64,000 nt of DNA, from NCBI GenBank assembly GCA_037951165.1, contig JBBDHG010000032.1, positions 6,501,001 through 6,565,000 of the forward strand. The letters are read 5' to 3'. Position 1 is the stretch's first letter, and each line of letters opens with the position of its first letter. The DNA comes from Lophius americanus. Its lineage: Eukaryota; Chordata; Actinopteri; Lophiiformes; Lophiidae. The translations under genes and the position numbers were made by a program. Under the pieces are notes generated by a model. That model saw only the letters and a list, made by a program, of their open reading frames with translations, was not told the DNA's origin and searched no databases. Shown here one piece after another: positions 34,701 to 49,700 of this stretch.

Positions 34701-37700
34701 CCTTTGGAGCAGCAGGTCATTGGACTGAAGCAGCTGCATAAGGACAAGTTGTTGGCTGTGGAGTGTGGATACAAGTACAGGTTCTTTGGAGAGGATGCTG
34801 AGGTGGGAACTAAATAGTATTTCTGCCATTTCAATCTTAGATACATGCTACCATCCAAACTTCATCCAATAGCTTTAAATTGCTTACTTTATTCTGAAAT
34901 AACGATTCAGTAGATGTAAAGGATATTTACCGCTAATATTTTTGCTCTCTGTCTATACAATGTGTGTGTTTTTTGGAATAGATGCTTCAATATATGTCCT
35001 AAATTAAATATCTGTATGGATGTAAATCAATGTCATAGTGATTGTTTAATATTTGATTAATACGTAACGCCAAGTACAAAAGTCTTGCATGCCAACTCTT
35101 TATTCTAAATGACAATAGATAAAAATGTTAGAGGCCAGAAATCGTCTTTTTGTGTGTGAACAGATAGCTGCAAAGGAGCTCAACATCGTCTGTCATCTGG
35201 ATCATAACTTCATGACTTGTAGCATCCCCACACACCGTTTGTTTGTTCACGTTAGACGGTTGGTGTCTCACGGCCACAAGGTATGAAGTTAAACCCGCAC
35301 AGTGTCTTTGTTTCCAAGTGTTATGTCTCATTGTTTCCCATCTGTAAAATATTGACTTTTATGTCCAGGTTGGTGTTGTTAAGCAGATGGAGACATCTGC
35401 CATCAAAGCCTCAGGGACCAATAAGAATGCTTTGTTCAGTCGTCAGCTCACTGCTCTGTACACCAAGTCCACTCTGGTGGGAGAGGGTATCTTTATAGAC
35501 AGTCAATGTCTCTATATGTGTCCATGCAATATTTTTTTTAATTGTCTCTTGATGTCCAGCATTGTCCTTGACCAATTTCTTTGAGATGTGAACCCGGTCT
35601 GCAGAATGGAGGATGTGGAGGAGAGTGCCAATGGTGACGTGATGTCAGACCCTTCAGAGTGCTTCCTGCTGTGTGTCAGTGAAAACTGGGACAAACTGAA
35701 GAAGCAGCTCACCGTCGGGCTATTGGTGAGTCGGATGACTGTTTAAAGTTAAATATTCCAGAGGGAAGATCTGAATTTGACTTGAGGATAAAACAGTTCA
35801 GTCTACTCCAATTTTGGACTTTCTTTGTGTCTCTGAACCAAAGTAAGGTGGCTGGCCTTTAAAAAGGTCCAAAACAAGTGCATCAGACTTCCACTGAAGG
35901 GCATCCCAAAATAATTTCAATATTCAAATCAAAAGCAGTTAGAGAGGGCAAACCTACATTCCAACCATTGTTACTAAAAGCTGAACAACTGTTAAATAGA
36001 TTAAAGGGTTTATGACAACTAAGTCATATAATACTGTTGTGTATCATGTTTTTACATCTTGTATCGATACGAAGAGATCATTGCTTAACTTGCCTCATTT
36101 AAAATGAAGTAATACGATCAGCATCTGCTGACCATGGAATCATAGGTTTATCACAAGTATTTTATGAAATTTCAACAAGCATGTGGTTTTCCATCATGGT
36201 GGATATGGTTCTATTTTCATGGAGATCTAGCGCCTTACCTTTCACAGATATTTAAAATAATTGATATAATTTGATATGACCTGCATAATATTTTTTACGT
36301 ACTGGTGACAGTATCATGTGTCTACCCCTCTTATTGAAATACTGCAATGTAATAGTCATTGCCCCTTATTAAATAATAATAAATATATGTACTATTTATA
36401 CTGCCGCAGCTCTAGATTGTGACCTGGATCTGGATCCAATTGCATGAAGTCCATCAAAATCTTTTTTATTTTTTACAATATTGATAAATATGCTTAAAAG
36501 GTCCTTGATGGTGAAAAAAGAAAACAAAGGATTTTATTTCCATTTAGATCCAAGGTCAGTGGTGCTCTTCAGCCCCTTGTGGCTAGAATGAGTATTAGAA
36601 AAACAAGCACTCTTTATATTTATATTACCTCTTTCCAACAATGATTTTTATTTACTTGATCTTAAATGAAGAAGTATAAATTAAGTGACACATATTTTCC
36701 GCTTTTGACAGTTCATACATAAAAATTTTCAATAAAAATATAAAATCCTCAATAGACAGCATCTTTTACAGACTTATATCATGCCTGTAAATAAAGTGAC
36801 AATAGCATTATTGAGAACAACATTTTGCATCTCTCAGTGTAAAATATACTGATTCATATTTCCTATTCTGTTGTTGCTTTAGGCAACTAAAATTGCTCCA
36901 TTGCATTCAACCTTTCTCTAGTTCTCTCAGAAGTCTCAACCATAAAGTGCTTTTCCCACAGTACTTACTTTCTTTATCTTTTTATGATGAAACTAGAACA
37001 AGATGCATTTTCAAAACTGGGAGGTGAAATCCGTCAGAATGCTGTTTTTTTTGGGCAAATCATCCTGCAACATTTGAGCGTTAGGATGTACCGGTGACCT
37101 TCATCTTGACACCCCACTTCTGACAAACATCAAAAACACCACATGGAAATTTTTATTTTTTAGCTCCGTTTTTTTTGTTGTTGTTGTTGTTTCTTCACTT
37201 TTGTTAGGTGTATTCATTTTAGGCATGTGTTTGTGTATGCAGGCTGTTCAACCCAGCACAGGAGACGTGTTAGTTGACTGCTTCCCTGATGGTCCGTCTC
37301 GCTCTGAGGTGGAGGGTCGAGTCCTGAAGATTAACCCAGTGGAGATCCTAGTTCCTTCTGACCTCTCTGAGCAAACCAGCCGACTCCTGCAGAGCATCAC
37401 CAATGCCAGGTATTTTACTGTCATGACAGTAGGGGGCAGTCTGTAACTATTTACCACCTGATGCTGAGGGCTTATGCTGTAGGTAGGCAGTTGGTTTGTG
37501 TGGACTCTAGTGAAGTCAGCACAACATCATAAAGAGCTTATGTCATAGTGATTCTCAGCATCCTGGGTGCCATTGCTGGGCTAAATATTGCTTTAGCAGG
37601 GCTTATATATTTTTGAAAGACTTAGTAGACATCAAGACTAAATTTACCATAAAATCACATTATTTCGTCGGACATATTTTTAAACAGTAAAAACAAAAAT

Positions 37701-40700
37701 CTGACTTCTAAAATTATTTGAAGATAAGATTTTGTATTTCCCGGAGAAAGTCACTTTAAATTAGATTAACTCATCCTTTTGGTAAAGCATGCTTTTAGAA
37801 AACGATTAGGCCCTTAATAGACTTTTTTTGGTTTTATCGAATTACAGAATTCTGTTTTGTAAGTCCTCACATGCTTTAATATGCCAAAGAAAAAACCTAT
37901 ATATCGAATTAGACTTTCTCAATAGCCATGGTTAATGCCTCCACATTGATTGCCCCTTTTACCCCTGGTGTCCCAGAGGGCTCCATCCGTGGCCCCTTAC
38001 TGTTTAGCATACAAGTGCTGCCACTGGGTCATATTAAAAACAGGTTCAGTCACATTTTTCAAATTCACATTAACAGGCTTCATAGCCAGAACAAACAACA
38101 ACCTCGAGAATCCCTCAGTATACAATGAGCTGTAGGAGCAAATGTAGTTAACTTATTATTATTATTATTTTAACCTGTCCTGTCATGATGCCTTGTCATG
38201 TAGAATGATTGTCTGGCTTTGGGGACAGGTTGGACATGGTGAGGAGCTCCGCTGTCTGCCAGCAGTGGGTGGCTCTTTGCTCCCATTTCTTCCAAATTGA
38301 ATCATAGCTGCTTAGATACCCACATACCACCTATCCAACTTAATGCTGGCTTTCCCTTTGGGTTGGCGTGGGATTTGCCGGGGAGCACGTGGCCTTGGAT
38401 CATTCATGCTCTGGGGTGCGCAAACACACGCGCACGCACACGCACACACACACACACGCTCGCACAAACAAACACATGCGCACACATTCAGAATAAGATG
38501 AACACAAAATGATATAGTTACTAATGTAATATTGATTTGCGTATGTATATTTGTGTGTTTTCCTGACATGTATACATATTTATGTATAAGTAGTTACTGT
38601 TATTGTTATTTTTGTTGCTTCTCCTGTAGATGTTAGTTCCAGCAAATGTAGGTAACGTTACCTGACTATATATTGCGAACCAGTGAGGCATATAGCTGAA
38701 TATACGGTAAAGGCAACAGCTTATATCTAGATACTTTTCAGCATCATCTTCTCAGGGACTGATCAATTAATGGAAAAGCAAACTTCCTTTTAAGCATTCC
38801 AGCTGCTGTATAAGATGAAGAATGAAACAGTTTAACCATAGCTCATCAGCTGACTAACAGCACAGCCAGTGACAGCAATGTTGAACTGAAGTATTCTAGA
38901 CACCTGTTGCCACTTATTGCACCATTCATCTCGCCTTTCACTGACAGTCTGCACCCAGTCTGTTCACCCCTGTGGGGATTGGTTCCCAAGAGGCTGTCTA
39001 GGATCCCATTATGCAGTAAAAATTGAACAAGGGAGTGGAGTGGATTTGATTAGAGGGCTGTTGGATTAATGAGAGGGATGTCTGTTATTCTCTACCTTTT
39101 CTTGCCTTTGACTCCTTGAAGGTGCTTGTTTCCCTTTTTCCCTTTTTCTTTTATTCCACTGGCTTTTTTCTTCTCAGCTTAAATACAATTTGATCCATAT
39201 ATATTCATTCCTCTCTTTCAATCCCTCTCGCCTCTTCCTTTCTTTAGCTGTCCACGTTGAGTGATTACTTCAGAGACAGGCTTGTAAATGCCAGTTCAAT
39301 CACTGTGTTTGAACAGCACTGCTGTCCAACATTGTGCTAATCAGAGACAAGACTCTCCTATTTGCAGCCTGTATCGTACAAATACAGCGCGGCTTTGCCT
39401 TTTTAACTCGGACTCAAAATTTACAAGATACTCTTATCGATGTCAAGCCTTCTATAGATCACTACTGATGACCTCCCAAGATATTTTTTTGGTGGATTTT
39501 TTTCGTTGTTAATTGGACTGTGGATCGACATAAAATGAACAAATGCTTTGAAATAAATTTTGGTGGCTATCAGGATTGATATTACTCTAATTTTGCTCCA
39601 ACACATCAGGAATAACATCAAAGACCTCCCAGGTCTGAGTTTCTGTGAGTTTCTGTGGCCGCTTATGTTGTCTATGTCTCTGGGGTGAAATGAAGAGACG
39701 GGCCCTGTTGGCAACGGGAATTATGTCAGTCTATGGAGCGGCGGGTAATGAGTCCCTGGGAGGTCGCCTGTGGCTCGGTGCTGTATTCGTTTCTTAACTC
39801 ATCCACAGTCTGAAGTCAGCCGAGGGGATTAGAGCTGCAGAAAAAGCGTATTGGCTGCTGCTGTCAACACACATTTTCTTGGCTCTTGTTTCGACTGTCT
39901 TAAAAGTTAATATTTCATTTTGGCTACATGGTAAGACAGCGGTTTGTATCAGAATAGCTCTAAAAAAGAACACACATCAAAAGACATTATTGGCATGTTT
40001 TTTTGAGTATGGATAAAGAATTGCACGGCCAGTCTTAGAGCTTTGTGTTTACCCTGGAGTGATGAATACTAATAAAGGTCTTAATCTGTTAGGCACATTA
40101 ACCTCTGATCTCTGGGTCACAACAAACCTGATCTAACATTTAACACTCTGCTTTTGATTGATTATCACCATGACAGTGTGTGTAGCATTTTGGCACTGTA
40201 GCACAAATTGATGTAAAAGTTAATGCTGGTCCTGATAAAAACTGTATGGCTGTCTATCTGTTTTCCGACCATCAAAGATTTTTGATGCCTGATGAGGTGG
40301 GTGTGTCAACGTCCCCCTCCATATTGTCAGTTTAACACTCAAATCCTTCTAAAATCATATAATGTAAACAGAAATTCAAGATGAAAATACTTTATATTCT
40401 GATGATAAATTATAATCATGAATTTTGGCTCCAACAATACTCTGTGTTGGAACTGCAGGTATTTGCCAGTGTTTGTCGATAAACATGGTCTGAATAGAAT
40501 CTCAAGACATTTTGCACTAAAGATACCAGAGGATTCGGAGACAAGAGGCGTGGTTTAAAGTGAATATGACGAAAGAAGAAAGGGCTTGAAGGGATCTGTA
40601 TTCTGCGATTGCTGGTCGTGAGTCGGGGCAGATAATATAGGCTAGACAGGGGGCTTTCAGAGCACATTAAGAGAAGTGAGGACTATTACAAAAGCTGTAA

Positions 40701-43700
40701 AGCAAAAGAGGAACAATAGGAAAAAAACACAACGAATGACATTAATATATTAGAGCCGACATAGCTACACCATTGGCCGAGGCCAGGTACCAGTAATGGT
40801 AAGAGTGCAACTTTAGACTCAGGTGTAAGTGCTTTGAACACATACATGCACAAAACAAAGTAGATGGGCTGCTGGCAAGGCTTCATTGTGCCCAGCAAAC
40901 AAAAAAGGGTCTTAAATTGTAACATTAAATATCTGCATATTTGCATCATTCTACTCTATTTTCCTCCTATTTGCTTCATACCCATGGAAAACATGTTTAA
41001 TTTGAATGTGCAACAAGAAAATAGTTGTGATATAATAAAGAACAGGACCACTCCGGTCAATGTTTATAAATGCCTAATATATGTAATATATCAGTCTCCC
41101 TAAACCTAGCTTAACTCTCTGACCTGTCAGGGTGTTACAGATATGTCACCCCCTGGATCGATACCAGAAATTGCCACTGTTTCTTGTAAACCTCATAATC
41201 CGGTTGAATTCACTGGTTAAATGATTAATGGTTGTAGTTTTACTGCTGGTGCAATTGTGGCCTATTGATTGTCTTTATCACAAGCCGTGCTCCCAGTTCG
41301 ACCAGTGAATGTCATCAAACATGAAGAGTCTTCTGTGTGTTAGTGTATGTCTGCGCGTGTGTAGAAATCTGTAGGGAACAGAAGAAAGAGAATTCTCAAG
41401 GACTGCATCCACAGCCACGTGTTTACCTTGGTTGCCCCGGCAACAGCAGAGCAGACAAGGCAAGCGAGTTCTTGGAAGCAGCAGCGCTGATAGAACACAT
41501 GGGTTAAAAGTGAGGTGTGACAGCACAATGGGCAGCTGCAGGGAAATTGTGAGTTTGTGTGTCCCCTTGAACAAAAGGGTGGTCGGAGCATGCAGCACTG
41601 CCGCACCTCCTCTTTTCTCTCTGACGGAAAGGCGATCAGATAACCTACAATGTGTTTCTTTTTATTTGTACAGTCACAAGCACCACTTACCCCTTGAATC
41701 AATGCTGCCATGTTGTTTTTGTGCTCCAGTACTCAGACTGACGACCGAGTGAGGGTTGAGAAAAGGGACAGCGCCCAGTTTGAGTTCGCCTCTGCAATGG
41801 GCACAGTCACCAAGTTCTACTGCCACACTGAGGATAAAGGTGTGTTTTTTTTTTTGCCACCATACATCTCATATCTACCAAGATACTCATGTAGGTATGT
41901 AAACAAATCAGCCATAAAGTTTCAACCACTATATAAAATTTGATATGAATATTAACATTTTGTTGTAGAATTGTGAATATCGTAACCAAAAGATGGGCAG
42001 GTGCAGGTGGTCTTAGCTTCTTTGACAAGGGCCAAATTGTGATGACTAGATGAATGCACCAGAGCATCTCCAAAACTGCGGGTGTTTGTTTGGCATTCCT
42101 GGTCCGCAGGGGTTAGTATCTACCTAAGGAAGGACAACGGGTAAGCCAGAGTCAGGATCCTGGATTCCAAAAGCTCATTAATTAGTGTTAGTAGAAAAGG
42201 CTATCCTGAGAAGTCCGATCATGCAAAAGAGCTACTGTAGCACAATTTGCAGAAAAGGCTGATGCTGGTTCTAACAGAGAGGTGTCAGAACATGACGCTC
42301 ATCGCAGAGCTGTTTTGCTGACAAAAAGGCATTATAATTGGACTTTACTTAAATTTTGCTTTTCTAGTCTGTTCGATCACTCAAAGCGCTTTTACAACAC
42401 GAGTCAACATCGCTCTACCAACTAAGCAACCATCGCCCCATTATATAAGGCAGATGGTTTTAATGTTTTGGCTGATTACTCTTTACTCTTACTGGAACAG
42501 GTATTCAGCTGTGACGCACTAGAGGTGTCTGAGAAGTGGGCCTGTACCTTATGTTTATGTTGAATCTGTGAAAAGTGTTGTGTGTTTGTGTCCTCCAGGC
42601 TGCTTCCCACTGTCCAGTGTGGCGTCCTTACAGAGCCCAGTGATCTGCTGTCTGGGGCCACTAATCCAGTACCTCCAAGAGTTCAACCTAGAAAGAGTTC
42701 TATGGAATGTCAGGTATATTCAAACAGATTTACATCCGCAATCTGCCCACAGGCTACGCTTTGCTTGAGACACGTCCACTGCCTTCGCCATGGATCCTTT
42801 GTGTTAACCCAATAGCTCAGATTTCTGAGTTATTGGGATCATGAATGAATGAATGTTTATATTTCACTCTCTACGGGCTTTTCTTTTCTTTTTCTTCCAA
42901 AAAACATTTTTTTTACTTCCCAACCATATCTCAGATTTAGTCCAAATTGACTCTGAGTCGACACAAGCTTATCTATCTTTGCTTATTTCACTATAATAGT
43001 TCACATTTTATTCGCCAGTTGGAGCTTTTTGTGGAAAACTCAGTTTCTCGCCCGAAACCTCTCAATCTGAAGTCTAATTGTGTCTAAATTTAGCTTATAT
43101 GACTTGACACAAGGAAATCTTTTCCTGTTTTTTGTGGAGCTCAGAAAAAAATAGTTAACTGTATTTATCTTCATTATTGAGTCACGATGGGATCTTATCT
43201 TAGAGCATATTGCTGACTTCATAGAAATAGTTAGGTAAAGTCTGTATGGAGATTGAGAATGAGATTATTAATGGGTCACATTTAATTTGAAGAGTGTAGG
43301 TTGCATGTTCAATTGATGAGATTGGCGTCTTTCTGGGGATATACACTTAATGTCGGGGACAACAGTGTAGGCTTAGTTATCCATGGGTTTCATGGTTAAT
43401 TGAATTCCCGGCTAGAGATTTCCGTGCAAGTTAGGAAGGTAAAGTTAATCTTGTTTGTTACATATTAAAAGTAGGAACATTAATCATTAAATTACTCAGC
43501 TGCATTTGTGTCTGTGCTCAGCTCATTCAGGCGCCTGTCCTGTGCGTCAGATGGTATGATCCTCAGCGTCCCCACCTTAAGGAATCTGGAAATCCTCAAC
43601 AATCAGGTAATACCACAACTCATTTGACAGACATGGCAACTGATCAAGCATGAAAAACTGGGAGGTCTGTCTCAATGATCAATGGCATCATACCATTTTG

Positions 43701-46700
43701 TATTAGTCCTCATGGCTTCGTATGTTTTCGTGTTTATTGTTCTCATAGTATAAGTCTTACTCTTTTGCCAACATGAGGTTGGTGTTTATGTTTAAGATTA
43801 TTTTATATACAGATTATATACAGATTATATAGATTTCAGGCATTTGTTTGATAGATTGAAAGCAAAGGAAGATGTAAACTGTTGGAAAGAAAGAAGTATG
43901 ATTTGTGTAACATACTTTAATTTTAAGCTGGAGTGGAAGTGCAGTAACAGTTCCACTACCATCCAATTTTGGATATTAAAATACACTGTTCAGGATTTAT
44001 TTTCAGCACTCATTTAAAACCTTCAACTTGAAGTATCATTTTATCCAATACTTATGTTTATGACTAAAAACCATCTCATCATATAGTTTTAAGTAAGTGT
44101 TTTGTGCAACAGCTTTATATTAGGATACGATGATTAAAGTAGTGAACGACCCACCTCATTCGGCTCTCCAGATTTGAATGTGAACCAGCTGTTATGAAAT
44201 TCCGCACCTCTAAATCTGAGGCCATGGTCCTCTGCTGAAAAAATGAAGGTATGTCCCCCCTCGGGTTGGTAATGAGTTACTGCCTCAAACGAGGGCGTTT
44301 GAGTACCTTGGTGTCTTGTTCCCGAGTGATGGGAAAATTAATCGGGTGATGCACAAAGCGGTTCGGCATGGTGGTAATAGTAATGAGGGTTTTGTATCGG
44401 TCTGTTGTGTAGAAAGCACTGAGTCGTAAGGCAAAGCTCTCAATTTACAACTTCATCTCTGTTCCCACCCTCACCTATGGTCATGAGTTCTTGGTGAACG
44501 GAGCCAGTTGAGATGGTTTAGAGATGGTTTTGATCAGGATGCATCCAGGATGCCTCACTTTGGATTTTTTTTCAAGCACATCCAATTGGGAGGAAACCCT
44601 AGAGTTTACCCAGAACACGCTAGAAGGACTCTGTATTTCATCTGCCTCTGGATCCCCCTAGATGAGCGGGAGAGTGTTTCTGGGGAGGGGCACACCGGGC
44701 TGGGACACCGTTCTTAGCCTGCTGCCACCATGACCTGACCCCGGATAAGCAAAAGAGAATTGATGGAAGTCACACCTACTAAATTTCAAGATCTTAGCAA
44801 TGACTTTGTTTTCATGTTATCCGTCTGCCGTCAACAGCAGATTTTAGCGCTGCTGCCTCACAGCAAGAAGGTACCGGGTACGAATCTACCTCTGCCGGCC
44901 TTTCTGTGTGGAGTTTGTTAGTTCTACCTGAGGTTCTAGTTCTTCCTGAAATGTGTTTTTAGTGTTTGTGTGTTCTTTTATTCATAGACAGATGGCAATT
45001 TGAAGGGCAGTCTGTTATGGGTTTTGGACCACACTCGCACCGCATTTGGAAGGAGACTCATGAGGAAGTGGGTGAGCCAGCCCCTCACAGACACACAGTG
45101 AGTACAAGTGAAGCACGGCTGTCATCCCTGAACTGTTTTTGCTGCTTGTCGTTGAAACATCCAACAAACAGCAAGGATTCCTGCTGTTTATTCCCCCTGA
45201 TGATAGAACCATGATGAGGTCCTGAATTCAGAGGCTCAGGAAGTGTTTGTGATGCTTTCAGGTCTTATAGGTTAACTGGTAAATACGTTAACATTTATAG
45301 TCCGTATCATTTGTATGTGTTCCTTCAAGGTGACTGTGTGAAGAGAATGGCGATATAACATTTTATTGATTAAAAAATGCTTTAATAACCTGAAGAAACA
45401 CACTTGTCCTGAGATGAGGCACCAATATTTGTTTGTTTTTTGAAATTTGTTATCTACTTCCAATTTTGTCCGTCTTTTTCCTTTTTTACTTTTTCTTTAC
45501 CTTTTCTTTCTCGGTGAAATCATATTATTTACAGCTTCGCAAAAGTAAGTAATTCAATTTAAAAAAAGAAGGAAACAAAAGCAATACATTTTTAAAAAGT
45601 TTGGGGAGATTGCACACTCTGTATTAAATCTGATCCTATCCTGATAGTGCAGCTTATTGCTCTTGATGATGAAAAAGCTTGTCTTCTGAGCTTTTGAAGA
45701 AAGGAATTAACTGTAGAAGTCTCAGTCATCTTTTTTAAACATAAGGGTTTATTGCAAACAGTGCTGTTATAACAGAGAAATTCCCGGCACGCTCAGTAGC
45801 GAATCTCATCCTGGAATCCTGCCGTTCAGATCCAGCAGGATCATTATATGCTTACAATGTCAGCCTATCTTCCAGGTCAGGCTATCCTGTCCTTCAGAGA
45901 GAACACTGCACCCATCATCGACAGATATAACATGAGAAACATCCGAAACAGTAAGGGCCAAGTTGGTATTGATAGGACTCCATCTTTTATCAGGTTCGTT
46001 TTTTTTCAACCTCAGAGATTAGGTTATCTGTTCCATCACATAAATATGCCAAATGCTAAGAGTCCACAAATTCTAGTTAGGTGTTCAGGCGATTATATTT
46101 CATTTTAAACCTTGCTTAGTGACATGAAAATCAATATGAAATCAATGATTTGCAGCTCTTCCCTCTATGCTTTCAGGTTTTACCCGAAGTAGGGCTACCT
46201 GTGGGCCTGCTCTGCTTACTAACCTGACATGCCACAACCTCCATAACCCATTACCAATCACGCCCTCCAAATTTTGGCGGTGTATTTTAACTGCAAAATT
46301 TCCCATCTCTCCCCTCTGCTCTGCTTATGCCGAAACTGCCCTGCATCAGCAGTCGCTCGTTAAAGCCCCACCACCACCCCGGCATCCACCTAGACTCTAG
46401 GTGGATGCCTCTACGTCCTAGAGGCTCCGACGGGGGGGTTAGGATAATTGCTCATCACTTCCCAAAACTCACAAAAATTATCTGCGGGGAGTGATGAGGT
46501 TGGAGCCTAGACCAAATGACAAGTTTTGCCATTGTAATAAACAACGATAACGCAAGTTGTCTGACTGAACTAACTGTCTTTTGAGTCCTGTGTTCAACTG
46601 AGAGGGTGTGAAATTTCTTATTGATCTGATGCATGTCTGAAAAGAAATTGATTTGGATAGTTTCATCAAGATCATTTTTCCTCTCCATATTCTTGAGGTG

Positions 46701-49700
46701 TAAATAGTAACTCCCCCATTTAAATCTTTTTCGAAGAACAACCTTGAAAGGACAGTTCAGATGGAGGTTGTTGGTATTGACTTTTTCCAGTGGTAAACCA
46801 CCATGTGTCTATGAAGTGTCTAATCCACACTGCAAGAAGTTTCAGTTGTGCGGCCCAAAAGTAATATCTAAGATTTGGGAGTCCTCGTCCTCCTGTCATT
46901 CTGGAAAGTTGCAGAGTTTTGAGTCTGATCTCGGACGTTTCCATTTTCTGCATCAGATTGGCCTAAAAGGAGGAAAACTTCCAGATCCCTATACAATTTC
47001 CTCCAGGGGGCTACTGGTGTGTCTGTTTCCTGACCAGACTGTCAGAAACAGACTCCATGAGGGTGGCTGGAGTACCCAACATCCTCTCCTGGGACCTGTG
47101 CTCAAAGCCCAGCGCCCGGTACCTGGTTTGCCGTTCACCAGAGAAAAGGCGAATTGGTGGGTTCACCATTGGCCCCTCTTTTTCTTCACAGATGAGAGAA
47201 GGTTCACACTGAGCACACGTGGCAGACGTTGAAGATTCTTGAGACGGCGTTGGTTAACATTAGGCTACCAGCAACATCTGGTAGCCTAAGCAGGACTTGT
47301 TCGGTGATGGGTCAGGGATTGCCTGGGGAGGCATATCCTTGGAGGGTCGCACAGCCCTGAATGTGTTAACCCACGCTACCCTGACTGCTGTTAGGTACGG
47401 GGATGAAATTCTCAGACCCAATGTCAGCCCTTACACTGGTGCAGTGGGTCATTGAGTGAGCATTTCTCCCTCAACACGCCGCCCCAGACCTGAATTCCCC
47501 TGAGAACCTTCGGGACGTTATGCGTTGGTGCATCGAGCCAACATGCCACCAAGTAGCACCCTAAACTGTCCAGGTGCTCGCTGATGCCCTGGTCCATGTC
47601 TGGGAAGAGATCCCCTGAGACACCATTCTCCATCTCATCAGGAGCCTGCTCAGACTTGTCAGGAATCAGGTCAAACACACCTCTGATACACATTATAAGT
47701 TGTGATGAAATTCACACAATTTGAGTCAGCTTGTGATTTAAATTTTTCACTTTGATTTTGGGTGTGATTTAGAATCCAGCCCTCGGTGGGTTAATGCCTT
47801 GGATTTCCATTGAATGTTCTCACGTCATTTTGTTCTTAACGAATTACAGAATGTATATAAATAAAGATTAATCAAAATCCTATGTGTGAATTCGGTGTGC
47901 CCTTAATTTCTCTGGAAGATAGAAAGATAGAAACCATGATGTAAAGACTTATTTTCACCCATCAGAGCAGATTCTCTTCCTAAAAGGGGTTCTGGAAGCA
48001 CAACATGATGAAATCGACACACAGCCATTCTGCCACAGAAAAAGCTCTCACTTTTAATATAGCAGAGCCTTTCCAGGACTCTGCGGTGTAGTATTTGTAT
48101 TTGTGTATTATTTATTCATTTTCTCTTTGAGTGTATGTGTGGCTGGGTTGTTTTTCCATCCCACAGTGCAGGGATTATTGCTGTGGATCAGGCACGACTC
48201 TCAGATTATACAGAATCTGAGAGTCTACAGAATTTCAGCATCAATAAAACCCAGATTACACCCAGGCCTATTAATTCCAACACACTGAAGCAGCACGTAA
48301 TATGAACACCCATCCACGACTGTGGTTTAGTGTTCATTTTATTACATAACTAAGCCAGGCAATGTTTCTCAGATGCTCACAGATTGAATTTGTGGCAACT
48401 GTCAGCAGTTTCTGGTCTTTTTTGGTGTTTCTGGTCAAACACCGTCTACTGAAACATGTCAGATAGTCACAACAGAGCTCATCATTCCAGTAAAATTCAT
48501 CTAATCCATCACAGAGAGGAGGTCTCAGCAGTCGGTATTCGTCCGAATGGCTGCCATCTCCCTACTCCACATATATACAGGAGGAAATTTACTGAAACAC
48601 ATTCAATATTAATAAGATAATATGTAATAACTGTGAAATCAAATCAAATCTTTATTTTCAGCGTCCTGTGATGTGCTGGGATGCATTCGAATTTGTTTCC
48701 AAACTAGAGCTTTACTGATGTTTGAGTATATCTCATACTATCCAGAACATGGGTGTGTGCTGAGCTGTAGCAACTACACAGGTATAAAGCTGATGAGCTA
48801 CAAAATGAAGATCTGGGCAAGAGTAGTGGAAGGTTAAGAAAAGAGATGGCCATTTGTGAGCAGCCATAAGGTTCCATGTCAATAAAGAGCACTACAGAAG
48901 AGACGTTTGCTTTGAGAGTGCTGAGGAAGAAGTAGAGGGAAGGCCTCTAGGAGTTGCATTGTGTCTGTTTGGATTTAAAGAAAGTGTACGACAGCATGAG
49001 GAGGAACCCAGCCACAACGGGCTCACAAGCAAGTGTACTTCTAGTGCCAGTCCCAAACACAAATAAACGGGGAGGGTTGCGTCAGGAAGGGCTTTCGGCG
49101 TAAAACCTATGCCGAATCCATATTCTGAAAAAAATCAAAATTTGCGTATGACATCACAATCTCAAGTGAGAGCAGGGAACAGGTGGAGGAAAAACCTGGA
49201 GAGAGGGATATATGTACTGGAGAAAAGAGGAATGAAGGATATACACCTGTGAATGAAAGAGAGGCAGGTTGAAGGGTGAGAATGCAAGTAGATTTGGGGA
49301 AGGTGCAGGAGTTTAAGTACTTGGGGTCTACTGTTCAGAGCAACGGGGAGTGAGGAAAAAATATGATGAAGCTAGTGGGCATGGTGGACATAATGAAGAG
49401 TGTCAAAAGTTAATGTCAATTTAAGCCGAGACGACTTTATGTCTGACGTGTTTTCTTTCCGGATGACTGGGATTGACCTTTTTTAATATTTTCTATCTTT
49501 TCCTCCCATGAACCCACAGACTTATCTCAGAGAGGCAGGATGCTGTGCAGGAGATCCTGGACTCCCACTCCCTGACCTTAAACTCTGTCCGATCTCTGCT
49601 GTCGCATTTGCCAGATCTGGAGAGAGGTGTCTGCAGCATATACCACAAAAAGGTAAAAGTAATAAACACACACTGATATTGTATATGTTTGCAAAGTTTT

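Larger units (their letters stand above)
37410..41729 (+). other. msh3 intron 8
   Basis: 4.3 kb with a LINE reverse-transcriptase scrap, a CA-type microsatellite and an X-box-like palindrome at 41431. The segment 39700-39900 is complex sequence without repeat character, of unknown role. Confidence 0.5.
45098..49519 (+). other. msh3 intron 12
   Basis: 4.4 kb almost entirely built from mobile elements: the dispersed repeat at 45.7 kb, an L1/Tx1-type piece in reverse, a Tc1-like transposase relic and a LINE tail near 49 kb. No exon is visible. Confidence 0.7.

Noticed and set aside
41278..41711. Overlapping 106- and 123-codon frames on both strands before msh3 exon 9
   Set aside because: No domain or splice support; open on both strands by composition.
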